Shown here one piece after another: positions 10,477 through 20,056 of a stretch of 64,000 nucleotides of DNA; within the stretch, counting starts at the first letter, position 1; the number at the start of each line of letters is the position of its first letter. The translations under genes were made by a program, and so were the position numbers. The DNA is from Leptolyngbya boryana PCC 6306. Lineage in GTDB: Bacteria; Cyanobacteriota; Cyanobacteriia; Leptolyngbyales; Leptolyngbyaceae. The notes under the pieces were generated by a model. It made no database searches. It was not told the origin of the DNA and saw only the letters and a list, made by a program, of their open reading frames with translations. The DNA is taken from NCBI RefSeq assembly GCF_000353285.1, contig NZ_KB731324.1, forward strand, positions 4,668,577 to 4,732,576. The letters run 5' to 3'.

Positions 10477-11199
10477 GTGTATGATTGGCTATGTCTGCTC
10501 GAAAGCTGCGAAAGTACGAATACTTGGGCATTAGAACAACTTTCTCAGTTAAAACATGGGGATGTAGTATTTACCCGTGAGCAGACCGCAGGACGGGGAC
10601 AGTTTGATCGCGTCTGGCATTCACAGCCTGGAATACTCACAGCCAGCTTTGTACTAGATTTACCAGTCACGCAATTATCTGGATTCAGCCTCATTGCTGG
10701 TCTTGCTGTGATTCAAGCCATTGAATCCCTACTGCCCATTAAGCTTCAACTCAAATGGACAAATGATGTGTTTGCAGCAGGTCAAAAGCTAGCAGGAATT
10801 TTATGCGAATCACGCCTGCAAGCAGATCAAGCGCGCCTCGTCGTCGGAGTTGGATTAAATCGCATCAGTGTTCCAGAATTCGTCACTCAAGCCATTAGTC
10901 TCAGCCAGCTTTCAGCAACCGTGCCAGACGAGGAAGAATTACTCACTCACTTGCGCGACTCTCTCTTGCGATTCAGTCAGTACTCTTTAGCAGAATTACT
11001 TCCAGAACTTCGAGCTAAAGATTTTCTATATCGACAAATCATTGAATTTCAAACCTCAAGTGAAATCTTAATTGGAGAAGCAGCAGGAATTGATGAAGAA
11101 GGACGGCTCCTGATGCGATTACCAAACGGGATAGAAGCCTTTCGATCGGGGCGAGTTTTGAGAATTCACAAGTCCGAATGGGAAAACCAAAGGAAATAA
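10477..11199 (+). CDS. birA: biotin--[acetyl-CoA-carboxylase] ligase
   Basis: A 240-residue cytoplasmic enzyme that makes biotinyl-AMP and attaches biotin to the acetyl-CoA carboxylase carrier protein. The ATP/biotin loop reads TAGRGQFDRVW (37-47; the usual form is GRGRxGRxW). The catalytic segment is KWTNDV (93-98; usually KWPND), followed by KLAGIL. There is no N-terminal helix-turn-helix, so it is a ligase without the repressor function of E. coli BirA. The GTG at 10477 is the only reasonable start because an in-frame stop lies 18 bases upstream. Confidence 0.92.
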   Translation: MYDWLCLLESCESTNTWALEQLSQLKHGDVVFTREQTAGRGQFDRVWHSQPGILTASFVLDLPVTQLSGFSLIAGLAVIQAIESLLPIKLQLKWTNDVFAAGQKLAGILCESRLQADQARLVVGVGLNRISVPEFVTQAISLSQLSATVPDEEELLTHLRDSLLRFSQYSLAELLPELRAKDFLYRQIIEFQTSSEILIGEAAGIDEEGRLLMRLPNGIEAFRSGRVLRIHKSEWENQRK

Positions 11200-11341
11200 A
11201 AAGCTCGCTGGAAAGACACAATGTCTAGGCACGTCAAAAGCTTCAGCCATAAGATTAACAGGACATTGATCACTCTCAATTCCCAGAGGGAACAGAATTC
11301 ATCATTTACATCCCCTCACAACTGTAAGAATTGATAAGCCA

Positions 11342-12757
11342 TCACTCAGGATTCTTCTCATTCCAAGGCGCAAAAAACGGGAGCAGCAACAACCCCGGAA
11401 TCGCCGCCAAAATTGTAGCCAAGAAGAAATTGCTCCAGCCCATCGACTTCGAGAAAGCCCCCGCCGGAGAAGCCATAATATCGCGGCTCACTGCCATCAA
11501 ACTCGACAACAGCGCAAATTGCGTCGCCGAAAACTGCGGATTACAAACCGTCATCATAAAACCAAGGAATCCTGCTGTCCCTAAGCCTGTACAGAAATTT
11601 TCAATAAAAATCGTCGCTAACAGCCCCAAATCCGTTTGATACCAACCGATCGACATTGACTGATCAAAAATCAACATCGGAATCCACACCATGATTCCAC
11701 TCTTGCCCAACATTGCCAGCAGCCAATAAGCCACATTGCTCAACGCTTGCAGAATCCCAAAAATCCACAGCGACTTATTCACCCCAATCTTGCTAAAAAT
11801 TCCACCCCCCACGATCGTCCCCCCGATCGTCGCCAAAATTCCCAAAAATCCCTGAATCGCTCCAATATCACTCTGGCTATACTTTGCTCCCAACAAAAAC
11901 GGCACAACCATCACACTGAGTAAAGCATCGCCATACCGATACAGCACCACAAATGCCAAAACGGCCAACAACCGTCCCCAACCCAACCGCCGAATAAAAT
12001 CCTGAAAAGGCTGAATAATGGCTGCCTGCATTGTTGTGGGTGGCGCGTAGTTTTTCGGTTCCGGCGCGAACACTGTAGCTATAATCCCGATCGCCATCAA
12101 TCCTGCCATCAACAGATAAACCTGCGACCATGCCCAATGCCCAGGATTCTTCGGATCTGCAATCATCAGCGCAATCCCACCCGCAATCACCAGCGCAATC
12201 CGATACCCTGTCACAAAAAAAGCCGCACCGCTTCCCATCTGGGCTGGATTGAGCACATCCGTGCGGTACGCATCGGCACTAATATCCTGCGTTGCACTCA
12301 AAAACGCGACCAATAAAGCAATCTGAAAAAATGCACTGGGAATCAGCGTCTTAAACGATTGTCCAAACTCACACAAACCTTTGACCGCTGAACTTGCACA
12401 AACCTCAGTCGAAGCGACCCCCAGTTGTGTCAGGCTCATCGGATCTTGCCGACTCAACAGCAAAATCGCTGCCACCAGTGCAATCTGCGTCAAAATTAAC
12501 CAACCCCGTCTTCTGCCGAACAGCGGTGGTATGGAGCGATCGAGAAACGGTGCCCAAAACACCTTCAATGAATAAGGCAATGCCGCCAGCCCGAACAGCC
12601 CAATCATCGTATCCGAAACCCCCGCCGTCTTTAGCCAAGCCTGCAACGCTCGTCCCGTCCCCGTCAACAGAAATGGCAGACCAGATGAGAAGCCCAACAA
12701 ACTCAGAGCCGCCATTTTTCGACTCCGAAACACTTTAAGATACGGTTGAATATTCAC
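11342..12757 (-). CDS. MFS transporter, AmpG (muropeptide permease) family
   Basis: A 471-residue integral membrane protein with about 12 hydrophobic segments. The N-terminal half carries AmpG-like features (GFSSGLPFLLTG, LKVFWAPFLD, GRRRGWL). AmpG permeases import anhydro-muropeptides for cell-wall recycling. In cyanobacteria the substrate is not established and the match is at family level. It lies downstream of psbA on the same strand, separated by 224 bases with hairpins, so it probably has its own promoter. Confidence 0.85.
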   Translation of the reverse strand: MNIQPYLKVFRSRKMAALSLLGFSSGLPFLLTGTGRALQAWLKTAGVSDTMIGLFGLAALPYSLKVFWAPFLDRSIPPLFGRRRGWLILTQIALVAAILLLSRQDPMSLTQLGVASTEVCASSAVKGLCEFGQSFKTLIPSAFFQIALLVAFLSATQDISADAYRTDVLNPAQMGSGAAFFVTGYRIALVIAGGIALMIADPKNPGHWAWSQVYLLMAGLMAIGIIATVFAPEPKNYAPPTTMQAAIIQPFQDFIRRLGWGRLLAVLAFVVLYRYGDALLSVMVVPFLLGAKYSQSDIGAIQGFLGILATIGGTIVGGGIFSKIGVNKSLWIFGILQALSNVAYWLLAMLGKSGIMVWIPMLIFDQSMSIGWYQTDLGLLATIFIENFCTGLGTAGFLGFMMTVCNPQFSATQFALLSSLMAVSRDIMASPAGAFSKSMGWSNFFLATILAAIPGLLLLPFFAPWNEKNPE

Positions 12758-12898
12758 AACATGCAGCGGATTGCGAGAACGTTAGTCATCATCTCACAGT
12801 CTTTCTTCTGCGTCATTTTCTGACTGTGCCAGTTCAAACTCAAAGAAATCGTTTGTGTAGTAAATCAACTTTTGTTAAGTTAAACTAATCTTTAAAGC

Positions 12899-12970
12899 AG
12901 CAATCCCCCAGCTATAGCTGAGGGATTGCTTGTAATCAAGGGTTATGCCGTGGGGTTGTTGATTCAACCC
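12899..12970 (-). terminator. hairpins downstream of psbA
   Basis: Two stem-loops lie 3' of psbA. The first seen by the psbA transcript is GGGTTG/CAACCC (12953-12970, 6-base loop). The second is AGCAATCCC (12899-12907) with GGGATTGCT (12922-12930), with an inner AGC/GCT stem. They probably stabilise or end the psbA message. The T-run expected on the minus strand is weak, so true termination is uncertain. Confidence 0.55.
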
Positions 12971-12981
12971 TACTTTTTTGA

Positions 12982-14064
12982 TTAGCCGTTGATTGCAGGT
13001 GCTTGAACAGCAACCGGAGTTGCATCACTTGCAGCCAAGTCGAGCGGGAAGTTGTGAGCGTTACGCTCGTGCATCACTTCCATACCCAGGTTCGCACGGT
13101 TGATCAAGTCTGCCCAAGTCGAAACCACACGACCTTGAGAATCCAAGATCGATTGGTTGAAGTTGAATCCGTTCAGGTTGAACGCCATCGTGGACACGCC
13201 CAATGCGGTGAACCAGATACAAACGACCGGCCATGCACCCAAGAAGAAGTGCAGTGCGCGAGAGTTGTTGAACGATGCGTATTGGAAGATCAACCGTCCG
13301 AAGTAGCCGTGTGCTGCAACGATGTTGTAGGTCTCTTCTTCTTGTCCGAACTTGTAACCGTAGTTTTGGCTCTCAACTTCAGTGGTCTCACGTACCAACG
13401 AAGAAGTGACCAACGAACCGTGCATTGCCGAGAACAAGCTACCACCGAATACACCAGCTACGCCCAACATGTGGAAGGGGTGCATCAAGATGTTGTGCTC
13501 TGCTTGGAACACGATCATGAAGTTGAAGGTTCCAGAGATTCCGAGGGGCATACCGTCGGAGAACGATCCTTGCCCAATCGGGTAGATCAAGAAGACTGCG
13601 GTTGCTGCAGACACCGGAGCGCTATAAGCAACACAGATCCAAGGACGCATGCCGAGACGGTAGGAAAGTTCCCACTGACGTCCCAAGTAAGAGAAGACAC
13701 CGATCAAGAAGTGGAATACAACGAGTTGGTAAGGACCACCGTTGTACAACCACTCATCTAAGGATGCTGCTTCCCAAATTGGGTAGAAGTGCAAGCCAAT
13801 TGCGTTCGAGGAAGGAACAACTGCACCAGAGATGATGTTGTTGCCGTAGAGCAAGGAACCTGCAACAGGTTCACGGATGCCGTCGATGTCCACAGGAGGA
13901 GCAGCGACGAAGGCGATGATGTAGCAGATGGTTGCAGAGAGCAAGGTAGGGATCATCAATACGCCGAACCAACCTACATAAATGCGGTTGTCGGTCGAAG
14001 TGACCCAGTTACAGAAGCGCTCCCACACATTGCCGCTTTCGCGTCTTTGTAATGTTGTGGTCAT
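12982..14064 (-). CDS. psbA: photosystem II D1 protein
   Basis: The 360-residue D1 reaction-centre subunit of the thylakoid membrane. Its ligands are intact: Y161 (TyrZ), D170, E189, H190, H198, H215, S264, H272, H332, E333, H337, D342 and A344. Sixteen residues after A344 form the C-terminal extension removed by CtpA. Residue 130 is Gln (GRQWELS), the state usually associated with the standard low-light form (D1:1); high-light forms have Glu. Cyanobacteria often carry several psbA copies; only this one is in the window. The leader is long and AT-rich, as is usual for psbA. Confidence 0.99.
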   Translation of the reverse strand: MTTTLQRRESGNVWERFCNWVTSTDNRIYVGWFGVLMIPTLLSATICYIIAFVAAPPVDIDGIREPVAGSLLYGNNIISGAVVPSSNAIGLHFYPIWEAASLDEWLYNGGPYQLVVFHFLIGVFSYLGRQWELSYRLGMRPWICVAYSAPVSAATAVFLIYPIGQGSFSDGMPLGISGTFNFMIVFQAEHNILMHPFHMLGVAGVFGGSLFSAMHGSLVTSSLVRETTEVESQNYGYKFGQEEETYNIVAAHGYFGRLIFQYASFNNSRALHFFLGAWPVVCIWFTALGVSTMAFNLNGFNFNQSILDSQGRVVSTWADLINRANLGMEVMHERNAHNFPLDLAASDATPVAVQAPAING

Positions 14065-14485
14065 GGTTTTAATAATTACTGGAGGTACAAGAAATGAATT
14101 TTGGTAAATTTTGAAATCCGCAATTTACCTGACCTCATCTTATGGAAATCTATCTTCATTTTTCTAGTGTTTAAGTGTGAAATTTTATGGCAAAAAATTT
14201 CATGTTTGTTCATGACTTAAAACAAAAGTTTGTTTAGTCAGGATTGTTGCCCTCGGATTTGATTAAGGAAAGTAAATCCGATGAGATTGATGCCTTTTAA
14301 TCCGTTAGTCTAGTATTATTACAGCAGTGATAGAAATATAAATTTACAGATTTAGTTTAAATATCTTCATGAACCTCAAGTTACAGAAATTGGATCAAAT
14401 TATTAAATTTAATTCGAGTAATACTGTTAGTTTGCTTAGGGTTTTTAAGCAAAGCTGATTTGTGAAGGGTTTTAAGGCTTATCCA
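14065..14485 (-). promoter_or_regulatory. psbA upstream and leader region
   Basis: About 420 AT-rich bases without a gene precede psbA. It contains a perfect 9-bp hairpin, TGAAATTTT (14178-14186) with AAAATTTCA (14194-14202), and an inverted repeat CGGATTT (14254-14260) with AAATCCG (14274-14280). These could lie in the 5' UTR, where psbA expression is commonly controlled. I could not assign -35/-10 boxes with confidence. Confidence 0.5.
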
Positions 14486-14512
14486 TAAAAAAGAAGGCAA
14501 GATTCTGCCTTC
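14486..14512 (-). terminator. rho-independent terminator of purS-purQ
   Basis: On the minus strand GAAGGCA (14512-14506) pairs with TGCCTTC (14499-14493) around a 6-base loop and is followed directly by TTTTTTAT. It lies about 30 bases after the purQ stop. This is a classic intrinsic terminator. Confidence 0.85.
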
Positions 14513-14543
14513 CAGTAGAACGTCACAATTCGTTTGAAAAGGG

Positions 14544-15242
14544 TTAGACAAGAGTCGGCACTGCTTTCAAAATTCCTTCAAACAATGCAAGTCCGTCTAC
14601 TTGTCCTAATGCTTGGTCTGAAGCGCGCTCTGGGTGTGGCATCATGCCCAAAACGTTACCCTGCTGATTGCAAATGCCTGCAATATTATTCAGCGAACCA
14701 TTTGGATTGCCCTCAGTTGTAATATTGCCCGTTGCATCCGAGTAACGGAATAGAACTTGCCCATTGTCTTCGAGTGCTTTCAGCGTATCGGGATCTGCAT
14801 AGTAACTTCCTTCTCCATGCGCGATCGGCAATTCAATCACTTGCCCCGATTCATATCCCTGTGTCCAAGGTAAATCTGTTCGCTCGACTCGTACCGGAAC
14901 GCGATCGCAAATAAAATGCAAATCCCGATTTCGCACTAATGCACCCGGCAGTAATCCCGCTTCGGTTAACACTTGAAATCCGTTACAAATCCCCAAGACG
15001 AGTTTTCCAGCCTTGGCATGATCGATCGTCGCTCGCATCACGGGAGAGAACCGAGCGATCGCGCCACATCTTAAATAGTCTCCGTAACTAAATCCACCCG
15101 GAACGACGACCACATCAATATCAGACAGATCACTTTCTTCATGCCAAATCATCCGAGTCGGCTGATTCAACAATCCTTGAGTCACCCAGAGAATATCGCG
15201 ATCGCAATTCGATCCTGGGAACACCAAAACTCCAAACTTCAT
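14544..15242 (-). CDS. purQ: phosphoribosylformylglycinamidine synthase, glutaminase subunit
   Basis: A 232-residue class I glutamine amidotransferase subunit of FGAM synthase (purine pathway step 4), which supplies ammonia to PurL with PurS. The N-terminus is typical ([12 protein letters not shown]). The catalytic triad is visible: Cys86 in [10 protein letters not shown], and His203 and Glu205 in MPHPERASD. It lies 9 bases downstream of purS in the same orientation and ends at a strong terminator. purL is not in the window. Confidence 0.97.
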   Translation of the reverse strand: MKFGVLVFPGSNCDRDILWVTQGLLNQPTRMIWHEESDLSDIDVVVVPGGFSYGDYLRCGAIARFSPVMRATIDHAKAGKLVLGICNGFQVLTEAGLLPGALVRNRDLHFICDRVPVRVERTDLPWTQGYESGQVIELPIAHGEGSYYADPDTLKALEDNGQVLFRYSDATGNITTEGNPNGSLNNIAGICNQQGNVLGMMPHPERASDQALGQVDGLALFEGILKAVPTLV

Positions 15243-15251
15243 CGCTTTCTC

Positions 15252-15518
15252 CTAGACGGTTGCAAGAGCTTGCAATTCGATGCGGTAATTTTCGATTACC
15301 GGATTTGCCAATAGCTGGTCACAAATCGTATCGAGTTGCGATCGCGCTGCCGATTCACTTTCGGCAGTCAACGATAATTCGACATATTTACCAATTCGGA
15401 TCTGCTCCACATTGGTATATCCCATGTGGGCGAGTCCTGACTGTACCGCTGTTCCCGCCGGATCTAAGACCGACGGACGGAGAGTAACATAGATCTGAGC
15501 CTGAAATTTTTGAGTCAC
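15252..15518 (-). CDS. purS: phosphoribosylformylglycinamidine synthase subunit PurS
   Basis: A small bridging subunit of the FGAM synthase complex (PurL-PurQ-PurS). The sequence begins TQKFQAQIYVTLRPSVLDPA and ends with a beta strand (IENYRIEL), as expected for the family. GTG at 15518 is preferred because it gives 88 residues, close to the usual PurS length, and has AGGA about 8 bases upstream. An upstream ATG at 15557 would add 13 unrelated residues. It is co-transcribed with purQ. Confidence 0.93.
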   Translation of the reverse strand: MTQKFQAQIYVTLRPSVLDPAGTAVQSGLAHMGYTNVEQIRIGKYVELSLTAESESAARSQLDTICDQLLANPVIENYRIELQALATV

Positions 15519-15620
15519 AGTCGTTGTCCTGAACGTGAAGAAGGTTCCAAAGCTCATCTATTCTAAGACTGCGACGGCTCAAAACGTACAATGTTAAAGG
15601 TCTGATCTTCTTTCTTTGCT

Positions 15621-16010
15621 ATGAAATCCCACCGAACCCGCAGCCAAGATCGCATTCTCGATATTTTGAAGCATTTAAACCGACCGATTTCTGCTCAGGA
15701 TCTTTATGTTGAGTTGCGAAATCGCGATCAGAGTTTGGGTTTGGCAACGGTGTACCGAGCATTAGAGGCATTGAAACTCGAAGGAATGGTACAGGTGAGA
15801 ACGTTGGCGAATGGAGAAGCGCTCTATAGCTTGATTCAAGAGGATCGCCATCATTTGACTTGTTTACAATGTGGCAACTCAATTGCGATCGACGAGTGTC
15901 CGGTTCACGATTTAGAAAAGCAGTTGAATCAATCACATCGGTTTAAGATTTACTATCACATGTTGGAATTTTTTGGCATGTGCGATCGCTGTCAGGCGAA
16001 AGAGAGTTGA
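15621..16010 (+). CDS. zur: Fur-family regulator, probably Zur (FurB)
   Basis: A 129-residue metal-sensing repressor. The N-terminal winged helix contains the recognition segment LGLATVYRALEAL. Structural zinc cysteines are C81/C84 and C121/C124 (CLQCG, CDRC). The regulatory site probably uses H77/H78, C93, H96 and H113. The segment IDECPVHDLEKQL and the closing FFGMCDRCQAK match my memory of cyanobacterial FurB/Zur better than FurA or PerR. It is divergent from purS with about 100 bases between them. Confidence 0.88.
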   Translation: MKSHRTRSQDRILDILKHLNRPISAQDLYVELRNRDQSLGLATVYRALEALKLEGMVQVRTLANGEALYSLIQEDRHHLTCLQCGNSIAIDECPVHDLEKQLNQSHRFKIYYHMLEFFGMCDRCQAKES

Positions 16011-16025
16011 ACACTTGAATGAAAT

Positions 16026-18611
16026 ATGTGGAAATCGAGATTCAGGCTCAGTGCGATTTCTCAAAAACGATTAGCCATCTTCGAGGCATGTCTAATCGGA
16101 TTAGTGTCAGGGGTGGCAGCGGTTGTTTTAAAACAAGGTGTGAACTGGCTCGGCAAGTGGCGACTGTCAGCCGCAACCGATCATCCAGATTGGATGGTAC
16201 TCCCTTTTGTGGGACTCGTAGGCGGATTGCTCGCCGGATGGTTGATCGAGCAGTTTGCCCCAGAAGCAGCGGGCAGCGGCATTCCGCAAGTGAAGGCTGC
16301 CTTGGGTGGCGTTTCAAGCGCGCTGACAATAAGAGTTGCGATCGCGAAACTGGTTACAACCTTACTGTCATTAGGATCGGGATTAAATTTGGGACGGCAA
16401 GGTCCGACCGTTCAGATTGGAGCCGCGATCGCTGCCCAGTTGAGTGACTGGGTTCCGACTTCGCCTGTGCATCGTAGGCAATTAATTGCCGCCGGAGCCG
16501 CCGCGGGATTAGCCGCTGGATTTAATGCCCCGATCGCGGGTGTGTTATTTGTCGTCGAAGAATTGCTACAAGATGTGTCTGGACTGACGTTAGGGACTGC
16601 AATTTTAGCGTCATTTGTCGGGGCAGTGGTTTCGAGGTTGTTAGGAGGCAATGGATTTAATGGTGCATCTTCCTCGCTAGAGTTGATGACGAGCTTTAAT
16701 GTTCAGGCAATTCCAATTCTGTTGATTGTTGGAATATCGGCAGGCGTGCTGGGATCGCTGTTTATGCGCGGCATTCTTTTGAGTGTAAGGATGAATCGCA
16801 AAGTGCTGAAGTGGAGTTTGCCGCTGCGGATTGCTTTTGCCGGAGGAGTGTCAGGACTTGTGATCGCCATCCTTCCTGATGCACTGCGGAGCACAGCCAG
16901 TCTTCAAGAAGTTTGGCTCACAAGCGAATTAGGCTGGAGGATTACGGCAGTTCTTTTTATGACTAAATTTGTGCTCACGTTATTGGCTTTTGGGTCAGGC
17001 GCACCCGGAGGACTATTTGCACCCTCACTCATTTTGGGATCTGCCTTGGGCTTTTTGATTAGCTTTGGCGCGCAAAGTCTAGAAACGATGGGAGTTCCAC
17101 TCGGTTTAGATCTGACTCAAGCGTTTACAACAACGGCTGCTCTAACTGGGATGGCAGCATTTTTTAGTGCGGTCACTCGTGGACCCATTACGGCAATCGT
17201 CATTGTCTTTGAGATAACCACAGATTTTACGATTGTATTGCCGCTGATGATCGGCTCTGTGAGTGCGTATCTGGTCGCAGAAAGTCTTTTTAGTGGATCA
17301 ATTTATAAACACTTACTGGCTTCTAATGGCATTCACCTGAGTGCAAATTTAGAAATCGAAAATCGATTATCCGGTTTGACAGCAAAAGATTTAATGCAGC
17401 CACGAGTCGAAACGTTGTCGAGCCAGATTAGTTTAGATGAAGCGATGCAAGCATTTTCGCGATCGCATCATCGCGGCTTTCCAGTGATCGAAGACGGCGT
17501 TTTAGTTGGAATTGTCACACAAACAGATTTAGCGAATATCGCAGATAAGCAGCAACGGCTGAGTGAGTTTATGACAGCGCGCCCGGTCACAGTTCATCCT
17601 GACGATCCACTCAGCCAAGTTCTCTATCTTCTCAATCGCTATAAAATTAGCCGCTTGCCTGTTGTTGATCGTAAAAAATTAGTCGGCATCATTACTCGCG
17701 CCGATATTATTCGAGCGGAGTCGGATAAGCTAACCAATCTCGGATCTCAAAAAGAGCGATCGTATGTGGTTTATCAAACCCGTGCGCCGGAAACCGGAAA
17801 GGGTCGAGTTTTAGTGCCGATCGCGAATCCTCAAACTGCCGGAAGTTTACTGCAAATGGCGGCTGCCATTGCTCAAGAGCGAGGATATGAATTGGAATGT
17901 TTACAGGCAATTCCGATCGCGCGTCATTACACACCTGCCGAAACGCCTGTCTCAACTGCAATCAGTCGAAAATTATTAAAGAAAGCAGGTCGGCTTGGCA
18001 AACAATGGAACATTCCCGTTCATACCCAAGTGCGGGTGACGCATGACATCTCAGAAGCAATTCTAGAAACAATTAAAGAACGTCATATCGACCTCTTAAT
18101 CATGGGCTGGAATGGCGAAACTTCTACACCAGGTCGAATTTTTGGCAATGTTGTCGATACGATGATTCGCCAAGCGAGCTGCAATGTCGTTCTTGTCAAG
18201 TTTGGAAAACGCCCTGCCCTCGATCGCTGGTTAGTTCCGACTGCGGGTGGTCCAAATTCTCGGCAAGCCATTCGGCTGTTACCTGCGCTGACAAAACTAG
18301 CAGAACAGCCTGAAATTTGTTTATGCCAAGTGCATCACCCGCAACGCGAACTACCCGATCTCAATGTCTTGAATGAAGCGATGGAATTTTTGGGCGATCG
18401 CTTAACTTGCCCGATCGCATTAATGCCTGTCTGCGCCAATGCGGTTTCAACCGCACTAATCGATTTGGCACAGAAAGATCAGTGTGATGTGATTGTGCTG
18501 GGAGCAACGCGTGAAGGGCTATTACAGCAAGCGATCCAAGGAAATATTCCAGAAGCGATCGCCAAACGCTGTGACTGCACCGTCATTCTCGTCCGGGGGG
18601 CAAGCTCTTAA
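16026..18611 (+). CDS. ClC chloride channel/transporter fused to CBS pair and two Usp domains
   Basis: An 861-residue membrane protein. The ClC core spans residues 15-440, with selectivity motifs GSGIP (83-87), GLFAP (about 330) and the helix I glutamates E178/E179 (VVEEL). The external gate motif, normally GREGP, reads GRQGP with Gln125 in place of the gating glutamate. A CBS pair (about 455-580) is followed by two universal-stress-protein domains (about 595-730 and 735-860). These domains bind nucleotides and probably gate transport. The last 4 bases overlap the convergent S4-protein gene. Loss of the gating Glu suggests channel-like rather than coupled H+/Cl- exchange. Confidence 0.94.
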   Translation: MWKSRFRLSAISQKRLAIFEACLIGLVSGVAAVVLKQGVNWLGKWRLSAATDHPDWMVLPFVGLVGGLLAGWLIEQFAPEAAGSGIPQVKAALGGVSSALTIRVAIAKLVTTLLSLGSGLNLGRQGPTVQIGAAIAAQLSDWVPTSPVHRRQLIAAGAAAGLAAGFNAPIAGVLFVVEELLQDVSGLTLGTAILASFVGAVVSRLLGGNGFNGASSSLELMTSFNVQAIPILLIVGISAGVLGSLFMRGILLSVRMNRKVLKWSLPLRIAFAGGVSGLVIAILPDALRSTASLQEVWLTSELGWRITAVLFMTKFVLTLLAFGSGAPGGLFAPSLILGSALGFLISFGAQSLETMGVPLGLDLTQAFTTTAALTGMAAFFSAVTRGPITAIVIVFEITTDFTIVLPLMIGSVSAYLVAESLFSGSIYKHLLASNGIHLSANLEIENRLSGLTAKDLMQPRVETLSSQISLDEAMQAFSRSHHRGFPVIEDGVLVGIVTQTDLANIADKQQRLSEFMTARPVTVHPDDPLSQVLYLLNRYKISRLPVVDRKKLVGIITRADIIRAESDKLTNLGSQKERSYVVYQTRAPETGKGRVLVPIANPQTAGSLLQMAAAIAQERGYELECLQAIPIARHYTPAETPVSTAISRKLLKKAGRLGKQWNIPVHTQVRVTHDISEAILETIKERHIDLLIMGWNGETSTPGRIFGNVVDTMIRQASCNVVLVKFGKRPALDRWLVPTAGGPNSRQAIRLLPALTKLAEQPEICLCQVHHPQRELPDLNVLNEAMEFLGDRLTCPIALMPVCANAVSTALIDLAQKDQCDVIVLGATREGLLQQAIQGNIPEAIAKRCDCTVILVRGASS

Positions 18612-19387
18612 ACAAAACGAGTGAGTTGTACTCGGTAACGGTCTTTCTTGGTGACCATTACATCTCCAACCTCAACACGCCCTTTCCCTCGAATCGCAAT
18701 CAGATCCCCTGCTTTGACTGAGTAACTAGACGATGTGATTTCTTTCCAATTGACACGCACATCGCCTGCTGTGATCAAGTCTGCCATCTTACTGCGGGAC
18801 ATTCCAAAGCCAGCCGACGCGATCGCATCTAATCGCATCGAAGCTTCAACCGTTGTGATTTCTTTCTTTTTCGGCTCCCGGATCTTCAATTCCTCAAACG
18901 GAATGGGTTGAGTTTTCACCGGAACCGATCGCACTTGGGTTAAAGCAGTTTGCAAGAATTCTCCGAGTTCAGGAGTGACGATCGCTTGTGCTCCTCGTTC
19001 TCCGAGCACAATAATGTCCCCAACTTTATCGCGGACAATTCCGGTTCCTAAGATTGCACCGAGAAAGTCGCGATGCGTTGCCGGATCGAAGAGGAAGTTT
19101 CCAGCAATGTCTAGGGCAACCAGTTCAACTTGAGACGGATCTAAGGGAATTTCAGATCGAGCGATCGCGAGTCTTTGCCGTTCTGCCTGGGGATATCCAC
19201 CCCATGCGAGAAGCTGAACTTCGGTCAGCCGACTAAACGATCGTTGAATCTCTGCGAGTTCTGGAGGCGAAAGAAAGTCACTGGTGACCACTTCCCAAGT
19301 CTTGATCGCTTGTTCAGCCTGATCAATCACTCGCGCGATCGCCTCTCGATTTTCTACCCCTTTCAGAAGGTCTTCCCTTGGTAACAT
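18608..19387 (-). CDS. photosystem II S4 domain protein (YlmH-like)
   Basis: A 259-residue RNA-binding protein with an N-terminal YlmH-type region and a C-terminal S4 domain (about 180-245: RLDAIASAGFGMSRSKMADL, GDVRVNW). Cyanobacterial members are catalogued as photosystem II S4 domain proteins and occur in oxygenic phototrophs. The precise role is unknown. YlmH relatives in other bacteria act in ribosome rescue. It converges with the ClC gene and shares 4 bases with its end. Confidence 0.92.
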   Translation of the reverse strand: MLPREDLLKGVENREAIARVIDQAEQAIKTWEVVTSDFLSPPELAEIQRSFSRLTEVQLLAWGGYPQAERQRLAIARSEIPLDPSQVELVALDIAGNFLFDPATHRDFLGAILGTGIVRDKVGDIIVLGERGAQAIVTPELGEFLQTALTQVRSVPVKTQPIPFEELKIREPKKKEITTVEASMRLDAIASAGFGMSRSKMADLITAGDVRVNWKEITSSSYSVKAGDLIAIRGKGRVEVGDVMVTKKDRYRVQLTRFV

Positions 19388-19540
19388 AACAATATCGACT
19401 TAGAAAATCCCATTTTATCGAACTTAGACCTGACAATCAGACTCATGTAAATTTGGGCAATTGAGCGGAGTGACTCAAAATCCTTCGCCCATGATGTCAG
19501 TCTTAGAATGAACCGCAGAAGCAATCTTAAAAGGTAGAAA

Positions 19541-20056
19541 ATGACTTATCTCGTTGCAGTTTTGAAAGATCGTATACAAGCCGAAGCAGCCTACTCAGCC
19601 TTAGAAACAGAAGGCTTACCGATGGACAAAGTGGCAATTTTGGGTCGAGGCTATCAGAGTGCTGATGAATATGGATTGATCGATCCAAATGAACAAGCAA
19701 GAAAGCAAGTTCGATTGATGGCATCTTGGCTTGTGCCGTTTGGGTTTGTCGGCGGGAGTGCATTCAATCTGATTACCGGATTAGATACATTTGCTTGGGC
19801 AGGTGAGATTGGTAGTCCTTTGATTGCTGGCGTTTTAGGTGCGCTGTCAGGACTGATGGGCAGTGTCTTTGTCGGAGGCGGAGTTGGTTTAGTCATCGGT
19901 GGCGGAGATGCTTTGCCGTATCGAAATCGCATCAATGCTGGAAAGTATCTGATTGTTGTGAATGGGTCAGATGTGTTAGTGCGGCAAGCTACTCGAAGTC
20001 TCAGAGCATTTGATCCTGAAAGTCTGCAAGGCTATGCAGAGCCGGGGGTTGTATGA
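19541..20056 (+). CDS. membrane-associated protein with glycine-rich hydrophobic core
   Basis: 171 residues. The N-terminal region (TYLVAVLKDRIQAEAAYSAL) resembles the general-stress-protein 17M fold, where such proteins sense flavin or redox state. The middle (about 62-125) is strongly hydrophobic and glycine-rich (GVLGALSGLMGSVFVGGG), suggesting two glycine-zipper membrane hairpins. The C-terminal part (KYLIVVNGSD) is again soluble. Its TGA overlaps the ATG of the creatininase-family gene. The function is unknown. Confidence 0.85.
   Translation: MTYLVAVLKDRIQAEAAYSALETEGLPMDKVAILGRGYQSADEYGLIDPNEQARKQVRLMASWLVPFGFVGGSAFNLITGLDTFAWAGEIGSPLIAGVLGALSGLMGSVFVGGGVGLVIGGGDALPYRNRINAGKYLIVVNGSDVLVRQATRSLRAFDPESLQGYAEPGVV

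Noticed and set aside
11331-11639. 102-codon plus-strand frame
   Set aside because: Antisense to the well-supported AmpG-like gene; no start signal or recognisable motif.
13003-13761. 252-codon plus-strand reading frame
   Set aside because: It lies fully opposite psbA and exists because of its constrained codon use. Its protein is rich in Glu, Val, Cys, Arg and His without domain-like order.
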